Below the pieces are notes generated by a model. The model was given only the letters and a program-made list of their open reading frames with translations, was not told where the DNA came from and did no database searches. A DNA stretch of 64,000 bases from an uncultured Clostridia bacterium (GTDB taxonomy: Bacteria; Bacillota; Clostridia; Christensenellales; Pumilibacteraceae). The position numbers were made by a program, and so were the translations under genes. Positions 1 to 9,283 of the stretch are shown piece by piece; position 1 is the first letter of the stretch, and each line of letters begins with the position of its first letter. The stretch covers positions 1-64,000 of the forward strand of contig CAKQPR010000004.1 in NCBI GenBank assembly GCA_934270565.1, in the 5' to 3' direction.

Positions 1-162
1 TGAGCCACATCAGCTTACTTGCTTTTGCAACGCACGAATGACCTTTACGATTACGAATCAGCTGGTCCAACGTGAGCCACATCAGCTTACTTGCTTTTGC
101 AACGCACGAATGACCTTTACGATTACGAATCAGCCGGTCCAACGTGAGCCACATCAGCTTAC
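1..162. repeat. 72-bp tandem repeat, 2.25 copies, at window edge
   Basis: Two full 72-bp units (1-72 and 73-144) differ at a single base (T at 63, C at 135). A third unit begins at 145 and matches for 18 bases before diverging. No spacer variation, so this is not a CRISPR array. It lies downstream of the dnaN stop codon. It may be a true tandem array running past the window edge or an assembly-end artefact. Confidence 0.9.
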
Positions 163-204
163 GCTAATCGTCGTTTTTGACACAACGATCAGGTATTAAC
201 CTTG

Positions 205-1311
205 TTATCCCTGCATGCGCACGGGGAGAATGAGGTACATAAAGTCTTCGAGCGAGCCGGTCGGAACAACGATACAGGGTGACACGGCGTCGGTGAACTT
301 TATAACGATACTTTCGCTGTCGATATAGCGGAGTATTTCGGTGAAGTAACGCGCATTGAACGCAATGGAAAGGTCCTTCCCGTCCAGTTTGATAAAGATT
401 TTTTCGGTAACGTTACCGATATCCGAAGCGGAGGAGAGCTGAAGGACGTTTTCGCGAAGATCGAAGCGCACGAGGTTGCTTTTATCCGAGCGGGAGAGAA
501 GCACCGCGCGTTCCATACCCGCCTCGAACTGGTCCTTCGGAAGGGTAGCCATGGTCTCGAAGTAAGCGGGAATGATCTGCTTGTAGTTGATGAAATCGAC
601 GTCCATAAGCCGCGTGGTGACGCGGGTATGTTCGAGATCGACGGCAAGATAGTTCTTCTGAATGCAAACCTCTACGGGAGCGTCCTCGTCGTCGATAAGC
701 CGAGCGATTTCGGTGAGACATCTTGCGGGAACGAGAGCGCGCATCGAAGCGGTCGTTTTCTCGACGGGTTTCACGCATTTCGCGAGACGATAGCCGTCGA
801 GCGCAACGCCGGTAAGCGACACGTCGTCAACTTCCAGAAGTACGCCTTTAAGCATGGGGCGCGCGTCGTCGGTTGCGACGGAAAAGGCGACTTTGTTCAC
901 GAGGTCGCGCAATTCCGAGCGGATAATAACGAACGACTGAGCGTTGTTAAGCTCCTTGATCTGCGGATAATCTTCGGCGTTGAGACATTGCAGTTCGCCC
1001 GAAGAATCGCCGTAAGAAATACGGATACGGTTTCCGCCGACGAGCATAAGCTCGATCTGTTCCTGCGACAAACGCTTCACGAATTCGGAGAAGAATCTGC
1101 CGGGGACGACGGTTTCGCCTTCGACTTTGACGTCGGCAACGATAACCTTTTCGATAGCGAGCTCGAGGTCGGTCGCGGTAAGCGTAAGCGTGCCGTTTTC
1201 CGCTTTGAGCTTGATGCCTTCGAGGATGGGGTTCGTCGTGCGGGCGGATACTGCCTTAAAAACTTTTCCTACGGCGTCCGATAAATCGCTACCGCTGCAT
1301 ATAAGCTTCAT
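205..1311 (-). CDS. dnaN: DNA polymerase III subunit beta (sliding clamp)
   Basis: 368 residues, the normal length for a bacterial beta clamp, and the whole chain aligns by eye with the three-domain clamp fold (start MKLICSGSDLSDAV, end LPVRMQG). The last residues match the conserved clamp C-terminus (M-P-x-R/L type ending). The clamp tethers DNA polymerase III to the template in the cytoplasm. The start at 1311 is preceded by a GGGAGG ribosome site. The gene stands alone: dnaA is not upstream and recF is not downstream, unlike the usual dnaA-dnaN-recF order; the upstream neighbour is an ABC transporter. It has its own perfect consensus promoter. Confidence 0.97.
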   Translation of the reverse strand: MKLICSGSDLSDAVGKVFKAVSARTTNPILEGIKLKAENGTLTLTATDLELAIEKVIVADVKVEGETVVPGRFFSEFVKRLSQEQIELMLVGGNRIRISYGDSSGELQCLNAEDYPQIKELNNAQSFVIIRSELRDLVNKVAFSVATDDARPMLKGVLLEVDDVSLTGVALDGYRLAKCVKPVEKTTASMRALVPARCLTEIARLIDDEDAPVEVCIQKNYLAVDLEHTRVTTRLMDVDFINYKQIIPAYFETMATLPKDQFEAGMERAVLLSRSDKSNLVRFDLRENVLQLSSASDIGNVTEKIFIKLDGKDLSIAFNARYFTEILRYIDSESIVIKFTDAVSPCIVVPTGSLEDFMYLILPVRMQG

Positions 1312-1355
1312 GCGTACCTCCCGAAAAGAACTCGCCCTGAACGGCTAACTATTTT

Positions 1356-1384
1356 ATTATAACTTATCGCCGGGAAATTGTCAA
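1356..1384 (-). promoter_or_regulatory. consensus sigma-A promoter of dnaN
   Basis: Reading on the minus strand: TTGACA (1384-1379), 17-bp spacer, TATAAT (1361-1356). Both hexamers match the consensus exactly. The leader to the dnaN start is about 40 nt. Confidence 0.9.
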
Positions 1385-1421
1385 CTTTTTTTGCGAGGTT
1401 TTCGCGGGCGATTTTTAAAAT

Positions 1422-3185
1422 TTATTTCGCGAACTGCGAATTGTAAAGATCGTGGTAGAACCCGCCTTTTTCAAGCAGCTCGGCGTGCGTGCCCTGTTCG
1501 ACGACGTGCCCGTCGCGCATGACGAGTATAACGTCCGCGCCGGTGATCGTGGAGAGGCGGTGAGCGACGATAAACGAGGTCTTGCCTTCCATAAGAATAT
1601 CGAACGCGCGCTGAATTTTGAGCTCGGTGCGGGTATCGATCGAGCTTGTCGCTTCGTCGAGAATGAGCATGGGCGGGCGGGTGAGAAGAACTCTTGCGAT
1701 GCAAAGCAGCTGTTTCTGACCCGCGGAAATATTGCCGCCTTCCTCGCCGAGGATCGTGTCGTAGCCCTGCGGCAGTCGCATGATGAAGTTATGAACGCTC
1801 GCCGCCTTTGCCGCCGCTTCGATTTCCTCCTGCGTCGCGTCAGGCTTGCCGTAAGCGATATTGTCGCGGACGGACGCGTTTTTCAGCCACGTTTCCTGCA
1901 AAACCATACCGTAAGCGTTCCTCAGCGACGCGCGCGTAACCGAATTTACGGGCGTGCCGTCAACGCGGATTTCGCCCGAATTCGGGTCGTAAAACCGCAT
2001 TAAAAGGTTGATCATCGTAGTTTTTCCGCAACCCGTAGGCCCGACGATCGCAACGCGCTTGCCCTGCGCCACGGACAGCGAGAATTGCTCGATGAGCGGG
2101 CGTTCGGGAACGTAGGAAAAGCTTACGTCGTCGATTTCGATCGCGCCGTTCGGCTTCGGGAGCGCGGGGAGCGAAGCGTCGGACGACTGTTCGTCCGCTT
2201 CGAGCAGAGCGAACACGCGGTCGGCTGCGGCGGAAGCGGTCTGAAGTTCGGTGATGACGCCGGTGATTTCGTTGAACGGTTTCGTGTATTGATTAGCGTA
2301 GGTGAGGAAGCAGGAAAGAGTACCCACGGTGAGCACGCCCGCCCCCGCGAACGACGTGCCGCGGATAACCAGAAGCGCGCCGAAAATGCACACCGCGGCG
2401 TAAACGATATTGTTTACGAAACGCGTACAGGGGTTGACCATAGCCGAGTAAAAGGCTGCGTTCTGCCCGACGATTTTGAGCTCGCCGTTAATCACCGCAA
2501 AGCGCTGTTTCGCCTTGCCTTCGTACCCGAAAAGCCGCATCGTGCGTTGCGCGGTAAGCGTTTCGGTGATAAGTCCGCTGAGCTCGCCGCGTTTCGCCGC
2601 CTGCCCCGCGAACATTTTGTGGCAGCCTTTGGAAATGAAATACGCCGTTACGAGCGAGAGCGGGGTGACGAGCACGACCACGATCGCGATCACGTAGTTG
2701 AGCGTGAGCATAAACACGAGCGTTCCGATAATCGTTACGATTCCGCTGAAAAACTGCGTAAAGCCCTGAATAAGTCCGTCCGAAATCTGATCGACGTCCG
2801 ATCCGACTCTTGCCATAATATCGCCCTGCGAGCGCGAGTCGATATATCCGAGCGGAACGCGGTCGAGCTTATTGAACGCGGCGCGGCGAAGGTCGCGGAC
2901 GGATTTGTACGAAGCGGCGTTGAGCGCGAGCGAGCCGAGATACTGGAACAGCATTGCCGTTGCTATGAGCGCGGCGAGCACGAGCGCGTTACGCGCGATC
3001 ACGCCGAAATCCACGTTGCCTTCGCCGATGATATAGTCGATCGTTCGACCGACTACCACGGGCGCAAACAGCGTTGCGGCGATCTGTATCGCGGAGAACA
3101 GAAGCGCGAGAAGAATAAGCGGGAGATAGGGTTTTAGGAATGCGGCGAGCTTGACGTAAACGCCGCGCGAAGTACGTTTTTTCAT
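1422..3185 (-). CDS. ABC exporter half-transporter, ATP-binding and permease (canonical site subunit)
   Basis: 587 residues: six-helix ABC type-1 exporter domain (about 1-320), then a nucleotide-binding domain with Walker A GPTGCGKTT, signature ISAGQKQ, Walker B LILDEATSS with the catalytic Glu, and the switch His in IVAHRLST. It pairs with the adjacent gene 3187-4917; only one base separates the two genes. Together they resemble heterodimeric exporters of the TM287/288 or BmrCD type, which export drugs, lipids or peptides. The substrate cannot be told from sequence. Confidence 0.93.
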   Translation of the reverse strand: MKKRTSRGVYVKLAAFLKPYLPLILLALLFSAIQIAATLFAPVVVGRTIDYIIGEGNVDFGVIARNALVLAALIATAMLFQYLGSLALNAASYKSVRDLRRAAFNKLDRVPLGYIDSRSQGDIMARVGSDVDQISDGLIQGFTQFFSGIVTIIGTLVFMLTLNYVIAIVVVLVTPLSLVTAYFISKGCHKMFAGQAAKRGELSGLITETLTAQRTMRLFGYEGKAKQRFAVINGELKIVGQNAAFYSAMVNPCTRFVNNIVYAAVCIFGALLVIRGTSFAGAGVLTVGTLSCFLTYANQYTKPFNEITGVITELQTASAAADRVFALLEADEQSSDASLPALPKPNGAIEIDDVSFSYVPERPLIEQFSLSVAQGKRVAIVGPTGCGKTTMINLLMRFYDPNSGEIRVDGTPVNSVTRASLRNAYGMVLQETWLKNASVRDNIAYGKPDATQEEIEAAAKAASVHNFIMRLPQGYDTILGEEGGNISAGQKQLLCIARVLLTRPPMLILDEATSSIDTRTELKIQRAFDILMEGKTSFIVAHRLSTITGADVILVMRDGHVVEQGTHAELLEKGGFYHDLYNSQFAK

Positions 3186-3186
3186 G

Positions 3187-4917
3187 TTATTTACCCTCCT
3201 TGTCCTGCGAACGCACGATTTCGCGGTAAACCTCGCACGAATTCATCAGCTCGTCGTGTTTTCCGAGCCCGACGATTTCGCCTTCGTCGAGCACCATGAT
3301 CTGATCGCACCCCGCAAGAGTGGTTGCGCGTTGCGAAACGGTTACGGTAGTCATACCCGTTTCTTCGCGGAGCACTTTAAGCGCGTGACGAAGCCGCGCG
3401 TCCGTCGCGAAGTCGAGCGCGGACGAGCTGTCGTCGAGAATGAGGATTTTCGGCATCGCGACCAAAGCCCTCGCGACGTTCAGTCTCTGCCGCTGTCCGC
3501 CCGAAAGGTTTTTGCCGCCCGCTTCGACGTAAGCTTCGAGCCCGCCGTGATCGAGTACGAAGTCGAGCGCCTGAGCGCGTTCGAGCGCGGTAAGAATTTC
3601 CGCGTCGGTCGCGTCGGGTTTACCAACCAGCATATTGTCGCGGATAGATCCCGCGAACAGTACGCTTTTCTGTTCGGCAACCGCAACGAGCGAGCGGAGC
3701 TCGGCGAACGAGTATTCGCGCACGTCGTGCCCGAACGCCGTAACTCTGCCTTCGCTTGCGTCGTAAAGCCGCGGGAGAAGCGAAACGACGGTCGTTTTGC
3801 CGCTGCCCGTTCCTCCGAGCACGCCTATCGACTCGCTGGCGGAGACGGTAAGATTTATGTTTTCGATCGACGGTTTCTGCGCCGAAGGATAGGTGAAGGA
3901 AACGTTTTCGTAGGTGAAAGCGGGCGCGTCTAAGTCGGGAGCGGCGCCGCTTCCCTCGCTCATCGACGGTTTAATCGCGAAAACCTCGTTTATTCGCGCC
4001 GCCGAAGCGGAAGCCTTAGTGAAAGTTACGAGGAGATTCGCGAACACGACGAGCGCGTTGAGGATCTGCATGAGGTAGTTGACGAGCGCGATTATTTGAC
4101 CTTGCGTGAGGTTGCCGTAATAAACCTGCTTGCCGCCGAACTGCAACAGAAGTATAATCGCCACGTTGATGAGCGCGTAGGTGAGTGGGTTGAGAAGCGC
4201 GCTTACCGCGCCCACGCGTATGGACGAACGGCTGAGATCGTCGGCTGCTTTGGCGAAGTTTTCTTCCTCGCGGCTTTCGGCGTTGAACGCGCGCACCACT
4301 CTCGCGCCCGCAAGCTGCTCGCGGGTAAGGAGCATCGTCTTGTCGAGTTTTTCCTGAACGCGCTTGTATTTCGGCATCGTCGTGGTAAGGATCACGAACA
4401 GAACGAGCCCGATCACGAGCGCCGCGCCTACGAAGATAAGCGAAAGTTTAAGGTCGATGATCATCGACATGACCGTCGCACCCACAACGATAAACGGCGC
4501 GCGGGTGACGAGGCGTATAAACATCGCAACGGCTTGCTGAGCCTGATTTACGTCCGCGGTGAGGCGGGTGATGAGCGATGGCGTGGAAATCTTATCGAAC
4601 TCGGCGGGCGAGAGCGAAAGAACGTGCGCGTAAAGATCGCGGCGAAGGTTCGTGCCGAAGCCGAGCGACGCACGCGAAGCGAAAAACTGCGCCGTCAGAG
4701 AAAACCCGAGCCCGACCACGCCGAGCGCGACGATAATCACCGCGCCGATAACGAGCGGTCGGAAGTTTCCGGTTGCGCCCGCGGGGATCGCCGTGTCTAT
4801 GACGTAAGCGACCACGAGCGGCGTGATCAGTTCGAAAACCGCTTCGACAAGTTTGAAGAACGGTCCTGAAACGGTTTTGAACATATATCCTTTTAAAAAT
4901 CTTACGAGTTTGAACAT
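3187..4917 (-). CDS. ABC exporter half-transporter, ATP-binding and permease (degenerate site subunit)
   Basis: 576 residues, first gene of the pair. Six-helix membrane domain followed by an ATPase domain with Walker A GGTGSGKTT and signature LSGGQRQRL. Walker B ends LDDSSSALD, with Asp where the catalytic Glu should be, and the switch His is Gln (VSQRATTL). These two changes are typical of the subunit that forms the non-hydrolysing site in a heterodimeric ABC exporter. The partner (1422-3185) carries the intact Glu and His. The start at 4917 is the first Met of the conserved MFKLVRFLKGY region. Confidence 0.93.
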   Translation of the reverse strand: MFKLVRFLKGYMFKTVSGPFFKLVEAVFELITPLVVAYVIDTAIPAGATGNFRPLVIGAVIIVALGVVGLGFSLTAQFFASRASLGFGTNLRRDLYAHVLSLSPAEFDKISTPSLITRLTADVNQAQQAVAMFIRLVTRAPFIVVGATVMSMIIDLKLSLIFVGAALVIGLVLFVILTTTMPKYKRVQEKLDKTMLLTREQLAGARVVRAFNAESREEENFAKAADDLSRSSIRVGAVSALLNPLTYALINVAIILLLQFGGKQVYYGNLTQGQIIALVNYLMQILNALVVFANLLVTFTKASASAARINEVFAIKPSMSEGSGAAPDLDAPAFTYENVSFTYPSAQKPSIENINLTVSASESIGVLGGTGSGKTTVVSLLPRLYDASEGRVTAFGHDVREYSFAELRSLVAVAEQKSVLFAGSIRDNMLVGKPDATDAEILTALERAQALDFVLDHGGLEAYVEAGGKNLSGGQRQRLNVARALVAMPKILILDDSSSALDFATDARLRHALKVLREETGMTTVTVSQRATTLAGCDQIMVLDEGEIVGLGKHDELMNSCEVYREIVRSQDKEGK

Positions 4918-4959
4918 TGTCGGTCTCCGAAAAATACAGTGGTGTTATTTCCGAGTATA

Positions 4960-4988
4960 AATATACCACAAATCAAGGCGTTTGTAAA
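4960..4988 (-). promoter_or_regulatory. promoter of the ABC exporter operon
   Basis: On the minus strand TTTACA (4988-4983), 17 bp, TATATT (4965-4960). It is divergent from the nahK promoter about 190 bp away. Confidence 0.7.
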
Positions 4989-5178
4989 CGAAAAAAAAGG
5001 TAAAATTACGTTTTTGATTGTGTAAACGGTTGACCTTCGTCGCGGAATTTGTTACAATGAAAAGGTCGGGCGCTTTACGTCTCGAGCAAAAGGCTTTTTC
5101 AAGCGGTTTTGAGGCGGTTTTTCGTTTGCACAAAAGGACAGTGGTTTGACAAAAACTTTGAAGAGTGTCCTTTTTGCT

Positions 5179-5207
5179 TGCTGAAAAAGGCGCAAAGGGC
5201 TATACTA
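5179..5207 (+). promoter_or_regulatory. promoter of nahK
   Basis: TTGCTG (5179-5184), 17-bp spacer, TATACT (5202-5207). The predicted leader is about 55 nt. Confidence 0.75.
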
Positions 5208-5267
5208 TCCGCATACTCTATAATACGCGGGCGAAACTTGCCGCGGAATTTAAAAGAAGGAAAAATT

Positions 5268-6350
5268 ATGACGAATCAACAACTTAACGACGTAATCGGT
5301 CGTTTTGCGATCGAGGGCAACGTTATTTCTTACGCGCCCTACGGCGACGGACACATCAACGACACCTACCTTGTCGAAACGACTGTCAGAAAGTACATAC
5401 TTCAGCGCATAAACAGCTCGATTTTCAAGGACGTGGACGCGCTGATGAGGAATATTACGCTCGTGTGCAATCACGCCCGTGAAAACATTATCCGCGCCGG
5501 CGGCGATCCGCACCGCGAGGCTATGACAGTCGTACCCACCAAGGACGGCAAGAGTTATTTCAGATTCGGCGAGAAGTACTTCCGTATCTACGTCTATATC
5601 GATCATACCGTTTCGCTCAACCTTCCGCGTAACGAACGCGATTTCTACGAGAGCGGAGTAGGCTTCGGCAAGTTCGCCAAGCTCCTCGACGGGTTCGACG
5701 CTTCGCAGATTTACGACGTCATTCCCGATTTCCACAACACGGTCGTGCGGTACAACAACTTTATCGCCGCGCTCGAAGCCGACAAGCTCAATCGCGCCAA
5801 AGAGGTTAAGAACGAGATTGATTTCGTGCTTAAACGTGAAGCCGTCTGCCACAAAATCGTCGATATGCTCGCTTCGGGCGACCTCAAACGCCGCGTAACT
5901 CACAACGATACCAAGCTGAACAACGTTCTGCTCGACGATAAAACGGGCAAGGCGGTAGCGGTTATCGACCTCGACACCGTTATGCAGGGCTCGGTTTGCT
6001 ACGACTTCGGCGACAGTATCCGTTTCGGGTGCAACACCGCCGCGGAGGACGAGGAAGATCTTACCAGATGCCATTTCTCGCTGCCCCTTTTCGAAGTCTA
6101 TTCGCAAGGCTTCCTCGGCGCGATCGGCGGTATTCTGACGGAAAAGGAAATCGAAGCCATGCCGCTCGGTTCGATAATGATGACGCTCGAGTGCGGAATA
6201 AGATTCCTTACCGATTACCTCGACGGCGACAATTACTTCAAAGTCAGCAAGGATAAACACAACCTGATCCGCACGCGCACGCAGTTCCGCCTCGTAGAGG
6301 AAATGGAACGCGATTACGACAAGATGATTTCCGTCGTGAAAAACGTGTAA
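5268..6350 (+). CDS. nahK: N-acetylhexosamine 1-kinase-like sugar kinase (APH fold)
   Basis: 360 residues from the ATG at 5268, which follows an AAGGA site; an upstream in-frame extension to 5109 would overlap the promoter and is rejected. N-terminal YGDGHINDTYLVET and YILQRINSSIF match the NahK family closely, as does the length (bifidobacterial NahK is about 359 aa). The kinase motif HNDTKLNN is the HxDxxxxN catalytic loop of aminoglycoside phosphotransferase-fold kinases, followed by the metal-binding IDLDT. NahK phosphorylates GlcNAc/GalNAc at C1 in salvage of host glycans such as lacto-N-biose or mucin sugars. No phosphorylase gene lies beside it, so the exact hexosamine is inferred. Confidence 0.82.
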   Translation: MTNQQLNDVIGRFAIEGNVISYAPYGDGHINDTYLVETTVRKYILQRINSSIFKDVDALMRNITLVCNHARENIIRAGGDPHREAMTVVPTKDGKSYFRFGEKYFRIYVYIDHTVSLNLPRNERDFYESGVGFGKFAKLLDGFDASQIYDVIPDFHNTVVRYNNFIAALEADKLNRAKEVKNEIDFVLKREAVCHKIVDMLASGDLKRRVTHNDTKLNNVLLDDKTGKAVAVIDLDTVMQGSVCYDFGDSIRFGCNTAAEDEEDLTRCHFSLPLFEVYSQGFLGAIGGILTEKEIEAMPLGSIMMTLECGIRFLTDYLDGDNYFKVSKDKHNLIRTRTQFRLVEEMERDYDKMISVVKNV

Positions 6351-6509
6351 CGGTATATAAAATTTACAGCGACAATTACGACCCTCGCCACTTTCGGCGG
6401 GGGTTTTGCGTTATTCGGCGCGTTGCGACTGAAATGATAATGAAGCCCACGCACAGTCGGCAACCAAGCGGAACGGTATGTACTTAAATCCGCGCAAGCG
6501 GACTGTTCA

Positions 6510-6652
6510 AGGCTTCCCCTTGGGGGGAAGCTGTCGCGCAGCGACTGATGAGGGGTTGTTTTTTACGTTGCGCCCGTCATAGTCCGACCCCTCATTCGTC
6601 ACTCGGCTCGTTGCACTCGCGCTCGTGCCACCTTCCCCCAAGGGGGAAGGCT
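6510..6652. repeat. dispersed family A element (about 143 bp, palindromic ends)
   Basis: Left end GGCTTCCCCTTGGGGGGAAG, right end CTTCCCCCAAGGGGGAAGG, which form inverted terminal sequences. The interior carries GACTGATGAGGGGTTG and its inverse ACCCCTCATTCGTC. The same element recurs at 15701, 20184 and 47038. No coding capacity. Confidence 0.9.
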
Positions 6653-6717
6653 TTAAATGACTTCGCGCTTCGCGGGAGTTAATACGAACGCAAGTGAATG
6701 GTACTTTTATTTTCTTC

Positions 6718-6772
6718 CGCAGGGGATTTCTCCGCTTCGTTCGGGTTTTACTCTCGCTTCGGTCGAAATGAC
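6718..6772. repeat. dispersed family C element
   Basis: Carries GGGGATTTCTCCGCTTCG and CGCTTCGGTCGAAATGACA separated by about 15 bases. Many further copies in both orientations lie elsewhere in the window, all intergenic. Confidence 0.85.
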
Positions 6773-6876
6773 AATAAAGCCTTCGTTCATTCGTAACCAA
6801 ACGCTTAAACCAAATGCCGCTTACAAAGTCCGCATATTTCGGGATTTTGCGAGGTTTTCTCCCTTTTTTCGCGCGT

Positions 6877-6892
6877 TATAATAAGTTATAAT
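6877..6892 (+). promoter_or_regulatory. overlapping -10 elements upstream of spoIIE
   Basis: Two TATAAT hexamers (6877-6882 and 6887-6892) lie 20-30 bp before the spoIIE start, but no good -35 lies 17 bp upstream of either. This would fit an activator-dependent promoter. In Bacillus spoIIE is Spo0A-activated; no clear Spo0A box was seen here. Confidence 0.4.
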
Positions 6893-6912
6893 TGTCATAA
6901 AGGAGAGAAATT

Positions 6913-9237
6913 ATGTGGAACGAAGTAAAGCCGTCGGTTTCGGGGAAGAGCTCGGAAGGGGCGGGAACGTTGGCGCGCGTGGGGTCGGCGGGCAAGCCGA
7001 TCAAGGACGGCGCGAGGATAGGAGAAAAAGAAAAGGTCGAGCCGAACGACAAGCTGCGTAATTTTATAATTTCGGCGGCGGCGCTTCCGGTGCTTGCGCT
7101 TGCGATAATTGCGCGCTCGGGCGAAATTTTCGGGTTCGGCGCGGGGCTGATGATCGCGCTGATACTTCGCGGAGCGCCGGTATACGCGCTTATCGAATAT
7201 TGCGCGCTCACGGTGCTGCTCGGCGGAGGCGTTGCGGAAAAGGCGGCTGGGTTGTTCGGAGTGGGCGTCGCCGCCGCGCTTGCGCTCGTTCTCAGAAAGA
7301 AAAAATGCGTTTTCCCCGTCACGCTCGTTTCGGCGTTCGTCGCGATGGCGGGGTGCGCGTTCATTCCGGACGGAAGCGTTCCGTCGGGGCTCGTTTCGGC
7401 GTTCGTTGCGGTAGCGACGGCTTACGCGGCGCACGTCGGGTTAAGACCGCTTCTGTCGCTCGAGAAGGGAACGAAAACCGAGCTCGGTTGTCAGGCGATA
7501 ATCCTGTTCGTTCTCGCGCTCGGAGCGGCGGGGCTCAAAGCGGGCGAGTTCGATTTTTCGTATGCGCTCGGGTTTCTCGCGATCGCCGTAACGGGCAGAA
7601 TTTACGGCGCGAAAGAAAGCGTTATAGCCGCGGTTTGCGTGGGGCTCGGGAAGGCGGCGAACGATTTTTCCGCAAACGGTATAGCTTTTTTCGTGCTTAC
7701 GGGCGCGGCATATGCGTTCTTTTCGGCGGCTCCGAGGCTCATAGGCGCGGCGGCTTCCGTGCTCGCGGCGGCGGGGTTCAAGCTGTATTTCAACGTCGAT
7801 TACACGGACACGCTTTGGGTGCTCGCGTCTATGGCGGCGGGCGGCGCGGCGTTCTGCGTTCTGCCCCGAAAGTGGTTTTCGCTCGCGGCGGAGCGGGTCG
7901 CCGAACCTAAACGCGGCTATGACGGACTGCTTGTCGAGAGCGAACTCGCCCGGACGAGCGAATATCTCGCTTCGCTCGCGGCGGTTTTCGACGAAATGAG
8001 CGGGGCGTTCGTCTCGCCCGACAAAACCGAAAACGCGTTCGGATCGGTCTATTCGGCGGTCGAGGACGTCTGCCGCAACTGCGGTCGGTGCAAAGCCGCG
8101 GGTTTCGACTGCAAAGCTGCGACGGACAAGCTTTGCGAAGTCTCGATCCGCAAGGGCAGAGCGGAAATTTCGGACGTGCCGTTCTTTTGTCAGGCGGAGT
8201 GCCCGCACGCCGCGAAGCTCATAAAACGCGCGTCCGACGCGGTTTACGAACTCGAAACCGAAAGAAAACGCAAGCTCGCGATCGAAAAGGAGCGTAACGC
8301 TGTGGCGGCGTTTGCGGGACAGGCTTCCGAAATTCTGCTTAAAGCCGCACGCAACGCGCGCTTTCCGATCGGGTCGCTTTCCGAAGAAACGCTCGCCGAA
8401 GAGGAGCTTCTCGAGCGCGGAGTGAACGTTCGCGGTATAATGACAGCGGGCGAGAGGGTAAACGTGCTTGTCGCCGCGGGCGACGACGAAACGACCGTTG
8501 CGGACGTTATGGGTAAAATTTGCGGCGGGGCATACGAGACGAAAAGCAGAGAGCGTTGCGGCGGAGGGTTGAAAACGATCTCGCTTACGCCGCGCCCCGC
8601 GTTCGACGCGGTTGTCGGAACGAGCGCGCTTGCCGCCGTAAAAGGCGGGATCGGCGACGGTTACTCGCTTACAAAGCTCGACGGAAACAAGCTTATGGTG
8701 GCGCTTTGCGACGGCATGGGCAGAGGGCGGGAAGCCGAAAAAACGGGCGAGCGGGCGATAAACCTTATAGAATCATGCTATCGGGCGGGCTTCGATCACG
8801 AATTCGTAATCGGCGCGGTAAACAAGTTTCTCGCGTTCGGAAAGGAAGAAAATTTCGCGGCGTTCGACGCGCTCGTTCTCGATCTTGACGATCTCGGCTA
8901 CACGCTCGTAAAGCTCGCTTCGCCGGCAACGCTCGTAAAAAGCGATGGCAACGTTTTTTCGATCGAAGGCAGCTCGTTGCCGCTCGGCGCGCCGTGTCCG
9001 ATCGTGCCCACGGTATATCGAGGCTCGGGCAAGGACGGCGACGAAATCGTGCTTTGCACGGACGGAGTGACTGACGCTCTGGGCGAACGCGAAACGTGCG
9101 AAATTCTCAAAAAGTCGGAGACGCTCAGCCCGCGCGCTCTGTCCGATTTTATCGTAAAAGCGGCGGCAAAACGTGTTTCGGGCGACAAACGCGACGATAT
9201 GACTGTCGTTTCTGTCAGACTTATGAGAAGAGTTTAG
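6913..9237 (+). CDS. spoIIE: stage II sporulation protein E (SpoIIE serine phosphatase)
   Basis: 774 residues. A polytopic N-terminal membrane region (about 45-315), a central linker with a Cys-rich stretch (CRNCGRCKAAGFDCKA), then a C-terminal PP2C-type phosphatase domain (about 550-774) with DGMGRGREAEKT and CTDGVTDALG as the metal-binding Asp motifs. SpoIIE dephosphorylates the anti-anti-sigma factor SpoIIAA and so activates sigma-F in the forespore; it also acts at the polar septum with FtsZ. Start ATG at 6913 after an AAGGAGAG site. Monocistronic. The following gene has its own promoter immediately after the stop. Confidence 0.95.
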   Translation: MWNEVKPSVSGKSSEGAGTLARVGSAGKPIKDGARIGEKEKVEPNDKLRNFIISAAALPVLALAIIARSGEIFGFGAGLMIALILRGAPVYALIEYCALTVLLGGGVAEKAAGLFGVGVAAALALVLRKKKCVFPVTLVSAFVAMAGCAFIPDGSVPSGLVSAFVAVATAYAAHVGLRPLLSLEKGTKTELGCQAIILFVLALGAAGLKAGEFDFSYALGFLAIAVTGRIYGAKESVIAAVCVGLGKAANDFSANGIAFFVLTGAAYAFFSAAPRLIGAAASVLAAAGFKLYFNVDYTDTLWVLASMAAGGAAFCVLPRKWFSLAAERVAEPKRGYDGLLVESELARTSEYLASLAAVFDEMSGAFVSPDKTENAFGSVYSAVEDVCRNCGRCKAAGFDCKAATDKLCEVSIRKGRAEISDVPFFCQAECPHAAKLIKRASDAVYELETERKRKLAIEKERNAVAAFAGQASEILLKAARNARFPIGSLSEETLAEEELLERGVNVRGIMTAGERVNVLVAAGDDETTVADVMGKICGGAYETKSRERCGGGLKTISLTPRPAFDAVVGTSALAAVKGGIGDGYSLTKLDGNKLMVALCDGMGRGREAEKTGERAINLIESCYRAGFDHEFVIGAVNKFLAFGKEENFAAFDALVLDLDDLGYTLVKLASPATLVKSDGNVFSIEGSSLPLGAPCPIVPTVYRGSGKDGDEIVLCTDGVTDALGERETCEILKKSETLSPRALSDFIVKAAAKRVSGDKRDDMTVVSVRLMRRV

Positions 9238-9245
9238 AAAAGCGG

Positions 9246-9274
9246 TTGACTTTTGCACGTTTTCGTTATATAAT
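9246..9274 (+). promoter_or_regulatory. strong promoter placed directly before the ATG at 9284
   Basis: TTGACT (9246-9251), 17 bp, TATAAT (9269-9274). Transcription would begin near 9281-9284, leaving almost no leader before the start codon at 9284. Confidence 0.8.
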
Positions 9275-9283
9275 ATAAGTACT

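Larger units (their letters stand above)
6351..6912. other. intergenic region without genes, with two dispersed repeats and spoIIE promoter
   Basis: No coding sequence is supported. It holds a family A element (6510-6652), a family C element (about 6718-6772) and, at the right end, the promoter region of spoIIE. Confidence 0.8.

Noticed and set aside
2085..3137. 350-residue frame opposite the ABC exporter
   Set aside because: Antisense shadow rich in Arg, Glu and His, with no recognisable domain; the sense strand encodes a clear ABC transporter.
6840..6912. Spo0A box upstream of spoIIE
   Set aside because: No TGTCGAA or close match was found, so only the doubled -10 is reported.
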